Shown here: piece by piece, positions 26,238 to 34,713 of the stretch
How the letters are laid out: each line of letters opens with the position of its first letter
How positions within the stretch are numbered: the stretch's first letter is position 1
Source: an uncultured Alcaligenaceae bacterium
GTDB taxonomy: Bacteria; Pseudomonadota; Gammaproteobacteria; Burkholderiales; Burkholderiaceae_B
Reading direction: 5' to 3'
Assembly: GCA_937952975.1 (NCBI GenBank)
Contig: CALFXX010000159.1
Location: 62,001 to 126,000, forward strand
DNA length: 64,000 nt
Position numbers and translations under genes: made by a program
The notes under the pieces: model-generated
Databases searched by the model: none
The model's input: the letters and a program-made list of their open reading frames with translations, nothing else
Told to the model about the DNA's origin: nothing

Positions 26238-27404
26238 CTAGTAGGATTTGGGTAAGCCAAGCACACGCTCGGCGATAAAGCACAAAATCAATTGCGGGCT
26301 AACAGGCGCGATGCGTGTAATCATCACTTCACGCAAGTAGCGCTCAACGTGGTATTCCTTCGCGTAGCCAAAGCCGCCATGCGTCATGACGGCTTGCTGG
26401 CAGGCATTGAAACCAGCCTCGCCACCCAGGTACTTCGCTGCGTTAGCTTGTGCGCCACACGGCTCGCCGCGATCAAACATTGAAGCCGCCTGAAACACCA
26501 TGAGGTTTGCCGCCTCAAGCTCCATCCAGTTCGCGGCAAGGGGATGTTGAATACCTTGATTCATACCGATGGGGCGATCGAACACGACACGTTGCTTGGC
26601 ATACTCAGTCGCTTTTTTAAGGGCGACGCGCCCTAAGCCCACGCCCTCGGCAGCAATCAAAATACGCTCGGCATTCATGCCATGCATAATGTAATGAAAG
26701 CCCTTGCCTTCTTCACCAATACGATCTTCGACAGGCACCTTTAAGCCATCGATAAACAATTCGTTTGAATCAACCGCTTTGCGTCCCATCTTTTCGATCT
26801 CGTGCACACGAATAAAATTACGATCAAAATTTGTATAGAACAAACTTAAGCCATCAGTATGCTTGGTCACCTCCTCAAGCGGCGTGGTCCGTGCCAAGAT
26901 CAACATTTTTTCGGCGACCTGCGCCGTCGAAATCCAAACCTTGGTGCCACTCAGCACATAATGGTCGCCAACTCGCTCGGCCTTCACCTTTAACTGTGTG
27001 GTGTTCAAACCCGTGTTCGGTTCAGTCACCGCAAAGCATGCACGCTCTTTGCCAGAAATTAAAGGTGGCAACATGCGATGCTTTTGCTCTTCAGTACCAA
27101 ACTGCACAACCGGATTTAAACCAAAAATATTCATGTGCACGGCTGACGCACCGCTCATGCCGGCGCCCGATTCACTAATCGTTTGCATCATGATCGAGGC
27201 TTCGGTAATGCCTAAGCCCGAGCCACCATACTGCTCAGGTATGCAAATTCCCAACCAGCCATCTTTGGCCAGTGCCTGATGCAACTCGGTCGGAAACCCA
27301 CCGTGCCGGTCTTTTTCAAGCCAGTAATGGTCATCAAACTGTTCGCAAATTTTGCTAATCGCCTCGCGAATGCTTTCTTGCTCTTGTGAAAATGAAAAAT
27401 CCAT
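26238..27404 (-). CDS. Acyl-CoA dehydrogenase family protein 2
   Basis: The 388-residue flavoprotein has the full three-domain layout: MDFSFSQEQESIREA, CFAVTEPNTGLNT with the FAD/substrate loop, GTKVWISTAQ, and a C-terminal helical domain with THGGFGYAKEYHVERYLRE. At the position of the catalytic Glu of YEGT enzymes it reads RIAPVS, a known trait of some subfamilies. ATG 27404 is chosen, as GAGAGG stands five bases upstream. It belongs to the CoA-ester operon ahead of the MaoC gene. The substrate may be a short branched or dicarboxylic acyl-CoA. Confidence 0.88.
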   Translation of the reverse strand: MDFSFSQEQESIREAISKICEQFDDHYWLEKDRHGGFPTELHQALAKDGWLGICIPEQYGGSGLGITEASIMMQTISESGAGMSGASAVHMNIFGLNPVVQFGTEEQKHRMLPPLISGKERACFAVTEPNTGLNTTQLKVKAERVGDHYVLSGTKVWISTAQVAEKMLILARTTPLEEVTKHTDGLSLFYTNFDRNFIRVHEIEKMGRKAVDSNELFIDGLKVPVEDRIGEEGKGFHYIMHGMNAERILIAAEGVGLGRVALKKATEYAKQRVVFDRPIGMNQGIQHPLAANWMELEAANLMVFQAASMFDRGEPCGAQANAAKYLGGEAGFNACQQAVMTHGGFGYAKEYHVERYLREVMITRIAPVSPQLILCFIAERVLGLPKSY

Positions 27405-27562
27405 ACTTGCCTCTCGCAATATTTGATCAAACGGCGTCTGAACTCTAATATAACAATCACTTCACGCGCATGCATCGAACTAAGCGACTAAGCCCCTACG
27501 GTGCTCACCCGTTAGGCAATGCACCCAATCGCACGACAAGGCAGTCATGCAAGGCCGTATCC

Positions 27563-28810
27563 CTAGCGGACACCCTGTTCATACACCTCACGCGCCAACC
27601 TTTCTCGGTGCTCGGGGTGGGCAATCGCAATCATGCGCTTGACCCGCTCGTGCAACGTCTGCCCTTTTAGCTGCGCACTGCCCCACTCTGTCACCACTAC
27701 ATCAGCATCCGTGCGCAAGCTGGTGGCAGGGCCCTGCAAATTCACCACAATCCGGCTAAGTTGCCCGCGCTTTGCCGTTGAGGGCAGCGCGACGATCGAG
27801 CGCCCACCCTTAGACGCAAGCGCGCCACGAGTGAAATCCACCTGCCCACCCGTTGCACCAATATATTTGCCGTCAATCACTTCTGCCCCGATCTGACCGG
27901 TCAGATCAACTTCAATCGCAGAATTGATCGCAACAAACTGATCCAGCTGCGCCAGCGTAGCGTGCGTATGAACGTAGCTAAAGGGCTGGATATTTAACAA
28001 GGCGTTGTGGCGGGCAAATTCGTACAACCGCCGCGTTCCCATCAACACACCTGCAGTCGTCAGACCACGGTCAAGTGTTTTAAAAGCATTGGTCACAGCT
28101 CCGCATTCGATTAAGTCAACCGCAACATCGCCGAGCATCCCGGTGTGGATACCTAAATCTTTACGATCAACCAGTGCCGATAAAATTGACTCGGGTATTG
28201 CACCCACACCCATTTCAAGAATCGAACGGTCGGCAATAAACTGAGCAGCATGTCGCGCGATATTGCTCTCGACCTCTGAGATCGCACTGCGCTTAAGTTC
28301 AATCAATGCCCGGTCTGACTCAACCACTGCATCTATTTTGATCCCGTCGAGCGCATGCGACGTAAACGTCCAAGGCATCTGCTGATTCACTTCAGCAATC
28401 ACGACCCGCGCTTGTTTCGCCGCGGCGATCAGATAATCATTGGCAATCCCGAGACTACGCCGACCGTCCGGGCCTTCAGGGCTGAGGTGTAAAAAAACCA
28501 CGTCGGCTTTAGCCGCCCCCTCAGAGGGCAACCGATGAAGTTGCGAGCAATGACTAGGAATCAACTGCATCGCACCGGCTTCGAGTAATTTTCGATTTTC
28601 ACCAATGCCACAGTAGCTCAGCATGGACAGCCAATCGGCGTGCTCGGGTTGCAGTGTCGACGTATACGTGGGCCCCACAAAGACCGAGCAGCCCCCGAGC
28701 GCCTCACGTTGACTCACGAGTGCTTCGGTCAACGTCAAGGGTTCAGCCGTGCACTCGTTCCACCAGATGCCATCACCCGGCCGGATCCAGCGGGTTAAAT
28801 CAATGGTCAC
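27563..28810 (-). CDS. Acetyl-CoA hydrolase/transferase family (Cat1/RipA-like CoA-transferase)
   Basis: The 415-residue protein belongs to the class I-like acetyl-CoA hydrolase/4-hydroxybutyrate CoA-transferase family. Visible features are the N-terminal GDGIWWNECTAEP, the HLSPEGPDG stretch, the active-site region around EVNQQMPW, MGVGAIPESILSAL, and GATGGQVDFTRGA near the end, all characteristic of this family. It moves CoA from acetyl- or succinyl-CoA to a carboxylic acid. RipA of the ripABC itaconate cluster is a member of this family, and HpcH and MaoC genes are also present here. The start is GTG 28810, one base after the CaiB stop, and it is separated from the acyl-CoA dehydrogenase by about 158 bases. 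Confidence 0.86.
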   Translation of the reverse strand: MTIDLTRWIRPGDGIWWNECTAEPLTLTEALVSQREALGGCSVFVGPTYTSTLQPEHADWLSMLSYCGIGENRKLLEAGAMQLIPSHCSQLHRLPSEGAAKADVVFLHLSPEGPDGRRSLGIANDYLIAAAKQARVVIAEVNQQMPWTFTSHALDGIKIDAVVESDRALIELKRSAISEVESNIARHAAQFIADRSILEMGVGAIPESILSALVDRKDLGIHTGMLGDVAVDLIECGAVTNAFKTLDRGLTTAGVLMGTRRLYEFARHNALLNIQPFSYVHTHATLAQLDQFVAINSAIEVDLTGQIGAEVIDGKYIGATGGQVDFTRGALASKGGRSIVALPSTAKRGQLSRIVVNLQGPATSLRTDADVVVTEWGSAQLKGQTLHERVKRMIAIAHPEHRERLAREVYEQGVR

Positions 28811-28811
28811 G

Positions 28812-30029
28812 CTATGCGCCCGCGTGAGGCTTCGCCGTCAGCGTCACACCTTGCGCAATCAGCGACGCGATGTCAGCATCTGAATATCCCAACTCTTTTA
28901 AGATTTCAGCGCTATGTTCGCCTAACTGAGGCGCGGCGCGACCAGGTGTAGGCTGGCTGTCGGTCCAGGTTGTTGGCACAGCCACACGCCTCACACGACC
29001 CTCTGTGGGATGGTCAATCCATTCAAACATGTTGACCGCTTTTAAATGCGGATCATCAAAAATTGTGTCAAGCGTGTGCAACGGCATCGTTGGGATGTCA
29101 GCCTGATCTAGCAACTCAAGCCAGTCATTAGTCGTACGTTCTAAAAATATTTTTGCAGCAAGCGCTTGCAAATCATTGATGTGCTGGGTACGTACCGTCA
29201 GGTTTAAAAAGCGCGGATCATTTTCAAATATTTCTGAGCGACCGATCGCCTTAAAAAACGAAGCCCATTGCTTATCGCTATAAATCACGGCACAAACATA
29301 GCCATCTGCCGTTTTGTAGGGACGACGCTCAGAGGCTAGCAGTCTTGGGTACCCAGGTGGACCATTGGGTGGGTCAAACGTCTGGCCACCGATGTGGTCA
29401 CTGAGCAAATGACTAATCATTGTTTCGAACATCGGGATGTCGATCTTTTGCCCGCGCCCGGTTTTTTCACGGTGAAACAAGGCAGCACATAACGAGGTCA
29501 CCGCATATAAGCCAACCGTGCGATCCACGATATTTGAAGGGACATAGCGTGGGACATCTGCGCCCGCTTGCTTAATCAAGGACGGTAGGCCAATTGCACC
29601 TTGAATCAGATCATCAAAGGCTGGCTTGGCTGCGTAGGGGCCCTCTTGTCCAAAACCAAACGTGCCTACATAGAGCAAGCGCGGGTTGATTTTTTGCACA
29701 ATGTCATAACCCAAACCCAGACGAGCCATCGCCTGCGGGCGCACGTTATAGAGCAACACATCGGCCGTTGCCAGTAATTTTTTGACAGCCTCAAGGCCAG
29801 CGGGCTGCTTCAAATCAAGCACCAAACCACGCTTACTACGATTGACATGCAGATACAGCGAACCCATCCGGGGATGTTGCATGGGCCCTAAGTCACGCAC
29901 CATATCGCCGACTGGCGCCTCGACTTTAATGACATCAGCGCCCATATCGCCTAGCAACTGTGCAGCATAGGGCCCCATCAAAATCGAGGTCATATCAACA
30001 ACACGCACACCCACCAAAGGACCGGTCAT
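28812..30029 (-). CDS. CaiB/BaiF family CoA-transferase 3
   Basis: The 405-residue class III CoA-transferase starts at ATG 30029, with AAGGA eight bases upstream. The frame is open up to 30158 inside the lyase gene, which is not used. Motifs include VRVVDMTSILMGPYAAQLLGD, NRSKRGLVLDLKQ, NVRPQAMARLGLG and the catalytic-Asp segment NIVDRTVGLYA. It sits 13 bases after the HpcH/HpaI gene and one base before the RipA-like transferase, so two unrelated CoA-transferases are made from one mRNA. One may activate the free acid while the other redistributes CoA between products. Confidence 0.88.
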   Translation of the reverse strand: MTGPLVGVRVVDMTSILMGPYAAQLLGDMGADVIKVEAPVGDMVRDLGPMQHPRMGSLYLHVNRSKRGLVLDLKQPAGLEAVKKLLATADVLLYNVRPQAMARLGLGYDIVQKINPRLLYVGTFGFGQEGPYAAKPAFDDLIQGAIGLPSLIKQAGADVPRYVPSNIVDRTVGLYAVTSLCAALFHREKTGRGQKIDIPMFETMISHLLSDHIGGQTFDPPNGPPGYPRLLASERRPYKTADGYVCAVIYSDKQWASFFKAIGRSEIFENDPRFLNLTVRTQHINDLQALAAKIFLERTTNDWLELLDQADIPTMPLHTLDTIFDDPHLKAVNMFEWIDHPTEGRVRRVAVPTTWTDSQPTPGRAAPQLGEHSAEILKELGYSDADIASLIAQGVTLTAKPHAGA

Positions 30030-30042
30030 CGTCACAATCCTT

Positions 30043-30933
30043 TTACGCAAGCTGCGTTGCAGCGGCAATCTTTTTGGCCAAGCGAAGATGTGGTGTATCG
30101 AGCATCTTGCCATCAAGCGTGGCCACACCCACGCTAGTGTTAGCGGCAAAGGCTGCAATCACCCGTTGAGCCCACTCTTGAGCCTGCGCGTCAGGTGTCA
30201 TGGCTTGATTAATCACTGGCACCTGCCCTGGATGAATTGCCGCTTTCGCTGAAAATCCATCGCGATAGGCACGGCGCGTTTCGCGCAGTAGCGCCTCAGG
30301 GTTATTGAGCTCAGTAGGAACGGTATCAATTGCGGGCACGCCCGCGGCAGCCGCTGCAAACAAGCACAGGTTGCGCACCAGACCAAACGGAGACGTCCAC
30401 TGCTCTGGCGCCTCTTCATCTTTGTTTGTCAACGCACCGATATCGCCAGCCAAATCTTCGGCACCCCACATCAATCCGGCCAGGCGCGGTGAGGCGCCAC
30501 GGTAGCTGTTTAAGCCTGCTAGTGCTTCAGCGGTTTCTGTCACGATTGGCAAGATTGCGGTCTGGGCGGCTTCGCCAACAACTGCCGGAAACATCTGCTC
30601 AAAGGCTTCAAGATAAGCAGCCAACAAAGCCACATCTGCTGCACCAGAAGACTTAGGCAGTGCAATCCCATCGGGACGGCAACGCATCACTGCTGCCAGG
30701 TCAGCCAAGGTCATGCCCGTGGTGAGGGCGTTTACCCGCACATAGAGCTTGGGTGTTTTGACCCCTGAGGCCTTGACCTGCGTCAAAAATTTAACAACTT
30801 CGATGCGGCCATCTTCTTTGCGGGCAGGCGACACGGCATCTTCAAGATCAAAAATCAAAACATCGGCACCGCTTTGCAGTGATTTCTCGAGCTTACGCGG
30901 GCTGTCAGCAGGTACGAATAATAATGATCGCAT
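30043..30933 (-). CDS. HpcH/HpaI aldolase, citrate lyase beta-like CoA-ester lyase
   Basis: The 296-residue TIM-barrel protein is of the CitE/malyl-CoA lyase type: SLLFVPADSPRKLEKSL, the Mg-binding DLEDAVSPARK, ILPIVTETAEA, GAEDLAGDIGA and FSAKAAIHPGQV. These enzymes split (citra)malyl-CoA or similar esters into a keto acid and acetyl-CoA or related product. ATG 30933 has GGAG seven bases upstream; an in-frame start at 30957 is not supported. It is the first gene of the leftward operon, followed by CaiB, RipA-like, acyl-CoA dehydrogenase, MaoC and MFS genes. A citramalyl-CoA lyase role is the best guess. Confidence 0.88.
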   Translation of the reverse strand: MRSLLFVPADSPRKLEKSLQSGADVLIFDLEDAVSPARKEDGRIEVVKFLTQVKASGVKTPKLYVRVNALTTGMTLADLAAVMRCRPDGIALPKSSGAADVALLAAYLEAFEQMFPAVVGEAAQTAILPIVTETAEALAGLNSYRGASPRLAGLMWGAEDLAGDIGALTNKDEEAPEQWTSPFGLVRNLCLFAAAAAGVPAIDTVPTELNNPEALLRETRRAYRDGFSAKAAIHPGQVPVINQAMTPDAQAQEWAQRVIAAFAANTSVGVATLDGKMLDTPHLRLAKKIAAATQLA

Positions 30934-31027
30934 GAAGGGTCTCCGTTTTATATGCAAAGCGGCGCGTCGTTCAAAGTGGCGCGCCGCTGAGTGTCAATAT
31001 TTTGACTTGAGTATAGCGTGACAAATT

Positions 31028-31585
31028 CTAAGACTTTGGCCCGTCGTAAAACTGAGGCCAAAGTTGTAGTGTGACCTCTCGATTGCTTGCGTAGGCGTAG
31101 CAGCTATCGATTTTGACTGGTCGGCCATTTACATCCAGTACCTCTGGCCGATGACGAACGACAGGCCACAACGCTTGGTATGCAGCGGTCGCCATGGGGC
31201 CTAGCAACTCCATCAAATGTGTACAGCTTGCAGCCCCTTTCAATTTTGAACGCACTAACTTTGCCCATCCGCCACCAATGCGCTCGCCCTTTAGCACCGA
31301 AAGCGTCGGTGGTGCTTGCTTGCAAACGCTAAACGGGGTTGAGTCTGAGGACGAAAATACATCATGAATTAAAAATTCGTCATCGATTACCAGACGAATC
31401 CATAAGTCATGTATCGGTTGCCCTGGAGCAAGTACTCGGTTAGTCAAAGGCGCTACAAACTCGATTGGTTTGTTATCAACCACTCGACCCTCGATATCGT
31501 AGAGCCCATCGACGCGTCGATACGCTCGCATGGTGATCTGACGTTTATGAATTTCTTCGCGTTCGATACTGTCTGGCAAGGGCAC
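31028..31585 (-). CDS. DUF2889 domain protein
   Basis: The 185-residue protein matches the DUF2889 pattern: a short REEIHKRQITMRAYRRVDGLYDIE-type opening (seen in pieces), an IHDLWIRLVIDDEFLI stretch, and GCTHLMEL-like CTHLMELLGP. No biochemical role is established for this domain. Genes of the family often lie near acyl-CoA and degradation genes. The start is GTG 31585, with AGAGA eight bases before it. It is followed downstream on the same strand by the lyase operon at 30933 and is divergent from lptF. Confidence 0.75.
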   Translation of the reverse strand: MPLPDSIEREEIHKRQITMRAYRRVDGLYDIEGRVVDNKPIEFVAPLTNRVLAPGQPIHDLWIRLVIDDEFLIHDVFSSSDSTPFSVCKQAPPTLSVLKGERIGGGWAKLVRSKLKGAASCTHLMELLGPMATAAYQALWPVVRHRPEVLDVNGRPVKIDSCYAYASNREVTLQLWPQFYDGPKS

Positions 31586-31666
31586 TTTCGCTCTCTTTTG
31601 GGTAGGATCATGAAAATAGCTTGAGTCGGGTAAGTGTATCTTGGATCCCGCCGAGCACCCAACTGC

Positions 31667-31695
31667 TTGAACCCTCGAAAGTAAGCCAGTATGCT
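31667..31695 (+). promoter_or_regulatory. Sigma70-like promoter upstream of lptF
   Basis: TTGAAC at 31667-31672 and TATGCT at 31690-31695 are separated by the ideal 17 bases. The expected transcript start is near 31702, giving a leader of about 58 bases before the lptF ATG at 31760. Agreement with the -35 and -10 consensus is partial. Confidence 0.5.
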
Positions 31696-31759
31696 AAATT
31701 TGATGCGTGGTGTGCTTTCGCACCGGTCATGGCGCTTGATGTTTCGGTGCCAAAAATAA

Positions 31760-32878
31760 ATGTCCCTATTTAAACGCTCGGTCGTCTCAGAAATCGCAAA
31801 TCACTTTAGCGTCGTGCTCTCGACGTTGATCGTGGTGTGGCTCAGCGTTGTGCTGGTGCGCTTACTTGGTGAGGCTGCGGCCGGCCGCATTGGCTCGGAC
31901 GTTGTTGTTGGCTTAGCCACGTTCACCCTCATTGCTGCTCTTCCAATTATCTTAACGGTATCGATTTTTATTGGTGTGCTGACGACCGTGACGCGAAATT
32001 ATCGCGAATCTGAGATGGTAGTCTGGTTTTCAAGTGGGCTATCGCTTGCCAATTGGGTGAATCCAGTCTTGCGGATTGCCATTCCAATCGCAGCGCTCAT
32101 CTCGTTTTTAACCCTTTACGCGACCCCTTGGGCTAATCGGCAAATTGGTGAATATCGTGCGCGTTTCGAAATGCGCTCTGACCTATCAAAAATCACCCCC
32201 GGTCAGTTTCTAGAAACCGAGAAAGGCGCCCGGGTGTTTTTTGTTGAGGGCACCACGAGCGTCACCGACAACCCCTTAGGTCAGGTCTTTATGCGTCTGA
32301 TTGACACTGACTGGCTAACCTTGATTACCTCCGCCTCAGCCAAAATTGAAGCCGAGGCCAATGGCGATCGCTTTCTCGTTTTAGGCGCCGGCCACCGCTA
32401 CGACCTCAAACCAGAAACCTCTGAAATGCGCTTTGCTGAGTTTGATGCGTTTGGGGTACGCATTGAAAGTAAAAACGCTGAAGAGTCGCTTGAAAAAGCT
32501 CGGGCAACCACGCTTGAAAGCCGTCGATCCCGACCAACATCGCTGCTCATCAGCGACCGAGAAAATAGTTCGTACGGCCAGATCATGTGGCGGCTAGCCT
32601 TGCCACTCGCAGCCTTAAATCTCGCCTTGATGGCCATCCCGTTAGGTGCAGTAAACCCGCGCATTGGTCGTTCTGGCGATTTATTAATCGCTGGTTTGGT
32701 TGCCATGCTGTACATGAACCTCATCAACATCACGCAAGGCTGGATCATTCATGGCAAATTGCGCTTTGTCATTGGGGTGTGGCTCATACACGCCATCTTC
32801 GGCGCCTTCACCGTGATCTTGCTGTGGCACCGGTTGCGCGTCAAAGAACCTAAACCGCCGGTCGTCACGTCCGCCTAA
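31760..32878 (+). CDS. lptF: LPS export system permease LptF
   Basis: The 372-residue protein is one of the two permeases of LptB2FG, which lifts lipopolysaccharide from the inner membrane toward LptC/LptA. It has an N-terminal SLFKRSVVSEIANHF amphipathic start, membrane helices around residues 15-120, a periplasmic beta-jellyroll (about 130-260) and three more helices at the C terminus. RNYRESEMVVWFSSGLS is the coupling-helix region that contacts LptB. lptG usually lies directly after lptF, but no lptG is found in the window. A leftover promoter-like element lies upstream and a weak terminator downstream, so the gene is likely transcribed alone. Confidence 0.9.
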   Translation: MSLFKRSVVSEIANHFSVVLSTLIVVWLSVVLVRLLGEAAAGRIGSDVVVGLATFTLIAALPIILTVSIFIGVLTTVTRNYRESEMVVWFSSGLSLANWVNPVLRIAIPIAALISFLTLYATPWANRQIGEYRARFEMRSDLSKITPGQFLETEKGARVFFVEGTTSVTDNPLGQVFMRLIDTDWLTLITSASAKIEAEANGDRFLVLGAGHRYDLKPETSEMRFAEFDAFGVRIESKNAEESLEKARATTLESRRSRPTSLLISDRENSSYGQIMWRLALPLAALNLALMAIPLGAVNPRIGRSGDLLIAGLVAMLYMNLINITQGWIIHGKLRFVIGVWLIHAIFGAFTVILLWHRLRVKEPKPPVVTSA

Positions 32879-32921
32879 TCAAACTTTGCAAGAAGCGGGT
32901 ATTGGGTGCACGATTGGCTTG

Positions 32922-32950
32922 TTTGAAAGCAATTTTCAAGAGTTTTTTTT
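32922..32950 (+). terminator. Weak intrinsic terminator after lptF
   Basis: A 6-7 bp AT-rich stem (TTGAAA/TTTCAA, loop GCAAT) is followed after three bases by eight T residues. It is 44 bases past the lptF stop. The rest of the 268-base gap before the next gene holds a perfect TTGACA at 32952 but no convincing -10 element at the right distance. Confidence 0.45.
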
Positions 32951-33146
32951 CTTGACAGCTTGTTTTTAGTGCTTTCCATGATTGATTTCTAATTTAATCA
33001 GCGTAAGCTTTCAAATATATCTAATCGTTGCGTTGTTCAGCGCAATGCGCGCAAAAAGAAAATCACGTTTTCGTGTTCGTTTACACACTGCGTCGATTGC
33101 GTCCTTTTGCTAGCTTAATAACGTTATTGCTTTCACGGAGAATATC

Positions 33147-33500
33147 GTGGCCACCCAACAACCTGCCGCCATCAACGAAAAACGAGCCGATCAACCTTTG
33201 CGCGAGGCCGTCGATCGTTTTTTAAGTTACATCAAAAAAAATATTGAAACTGAGAACTATCAAAGCAATCAGTGGGATGACCAACTCGTCGACAAAATGG
33301 TCAGTAGCGTGCGTGTGACTGGGCGCGAGCCTTTTCTGAAAATTGAAAAAGCAAATAAGGTTTGCGGCTATATCGTCAAGGCAGATAGCAAAGACCTTAA
33401 GCGTGGCGACATCTTAGGGCGCACCGCCTTTTTAGGCCGGCCTGCGACATCACGTATTTTAGGGAATGTCTTAGAAAACAAGTTTGCGTTAGCCGCTTGA
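33147..33500 (+). CDS. Small hypothetical protein, 117 residues
   Basis: The frame starts at GTG 33147, with GGAG six bases upstream, and ends before a strong terminator, so it is likely a real single-gene unit. The protein is hydrophilic and basic, with no signal peptide or membrane segment. The N-terminal third looks helical (REAVDRFLSYIKKNIETEN), and the rest has VRVTGREPFLKIEKANKVCGYIVKA-like mixed strands with a single cysteine. No family was recognised. Possible roles such as regulation or RNA binding cannot be judged from sequence. Confidence 0.7.
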   Translation: MATQQPAAINEKRADQPLREAVDRFLSYIKKNIETENYQSNQWDDQLVDKMVSSVRVTGREPFLKIEKANKVCGYIVKADSKDLKRGDILGRTAFLGRPATSRILGNVLENKFALAA

Positions 33501-33539
33501 TCTTGCAAAAGCTGCGATAGCATCGTCTGATTTTGAAAT

Positions 33540-33569
33540 AAAAAACGCAGCATGTTCGCTGCGTTTTTT
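33540..33569. terminator. Strong bidirectional intrinsic terminator
   Basis: A 12-bp perfect stem (six A, CGCAGC, complement) with loop ATGTTC ends in six T residues on either strand. It lies between the small hypothetical gene and the converging asparaginase-family gene. Confidence 0.88.
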
Positions 33570-33619
33570 ATTGCGGTTTTTGTTTTGCAAGCGCTAAGAG
33601 CAACCAAACGGGCGAGTTG

Positions 33620-34630
33620 CTAATACTGATCAAAATAAGACTGCACCACCTCAGGATCCTGCGTCACAGTCAATGCCAACATGAGCAAGATCCGGCACTT
33701 TTGAGCATTTAAATTGTCAGCGGCAACCATGTGCTGGTCGCGTAGATATTTTCTTCGTGCGACCCTACCCGCACCACCTCTGCTTGCCTGCACCACAATG
33801 ACGCCCTTTGACACCGTGCGTTCAAAAGCCGCGTTTTGGAGCAATGGCGCGATGCCAGGGGGCAAACCGGCCGAAACTAAACCGCGAGCTCCGGCAGCCA
33901 CATAGGCCTCGATTGCGACATCATCCGCACCGGCATAAGCGTAAACAATATCAACTCGGGGCAGCTCTTTTAGCCCTGCAACATCAAATATCGTGTCAAT
34001 CGTATGCTTGCGTACCGGATGGCGATAAATCACAACCTGATCTCCGTCAACCTGACCCAGCACACCAAAGTCTGGCGTTCTGAAGGTATTGACACGATAA
34101 GTTGACACTTTGGTGACCTCACGAGCAGCTTGAATCTCGTCATTTAAAACCACCAATACGCCCAGCCCTTTAGCTTTTGGGTCAATCGCCGTGCGTACCG
34201 CGGCAAGCAGATTCATTGGCCCCTCTGAACTCACGGCACTAGGCGGGCGTTGCGCACCAACCAGCACAACCGTTGCTTTGATTTTCAACGTTAGATTCAA
34301 AAAATAGGCCGTCTCTTCGAGCGTCGAGGTGCCGTGCAAAATGACGTAGCCATCAAAACCACCGCTCTGCGCCTCAGTGGCATGAATCAGCTTTAGTAAT
34401 TCAAGCCAATCGGCGGGACCAATGGCAGTGCTGCCAACTTCTCGAAAATTTATTGGCACCAGCTCAGCAAAGCGTGCAAGCTCTGGCGTGCGCTCAACGA
34501 TTTCAGCGGGTTTAATTTTGCGACCGACGTCGGGATAGTCAAGTACATCCAGACTATCAAAAGAGATTGATGAGATGGTTCCACCGGTGCCGATGACGGC
34601 AACGCGCGGTTTAGAAGAGGGTGTGCTCAT
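33620..34630 (-). CDS. Asparaginase-family protein with Ser at the usual catalytic Asp
   Basis: The 336-residue protein has the asparaginase/glutaminase fold: the first motif IGTGGTISS with the nucleophile Thr18, a second motif HGTSTLEETAYFL (Thr101, Ser102), SEGPMNLLAAVRTA, and Lys174 in EVTKVSTYR. In L-asparaginases the second motif is HGTDT, and the Asp lies in the substrate site and in the second catalytic triad. Here codon 34325-34327 is TCG, Ser. Thr and Lys of that triad are kept. There is no signal peptide. The ATG has GGAG nine bases upstream. It may be an amidohydrolase with a different specificity. It is a single gene between a terminator and the T6SS cluster. Confidence 0.85.
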   Translation of the reverse strand: MSTPSSKPRVAVIGTGGTISSISFDSLDVLDYPDVGRKIKPAEIVERTPELARFAELVPINFREVGSTAIGPADWLELLKLIHATEAQSGGFDGYVILHGTSTLEETAYFLNLTLKIKATVVLVGAQRPPSAVSSEGPMNLLAAVRTAIDPKAKGLGVLVVLNDEIQAAREVTKVSTYRVNTFRTPDFGVLGQVDGDQVVIYRHPVRKHTIDTIFDVAGLKELPRVDIVYAYAGADDVAIEAYVAAGARGLVSAGLPPGIAPLLQNAAFERTVSKGVIVVQASRGGAGRVARRKYLRDQHMVAADNLNAQKCRILLMLALTVTQDPEVVQSYFDQY

Positions 34631-34713
34631 GACTGACGGCTCCGTGTCGCAAATTTAAAGACAGTGCCTAGTCTACCCGAGACTTGCCTTAGCCCAATAC
34701 ACGACAACCTCAA

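Noticed and set aside
30030..30158. N-terminal extension of CoA-transferase 3 into the lyase gene
   Set aside because: Family similarity begins at ATG 30029, which has a ribosome site; the extension is out-of-frame reading of the lyase gene.
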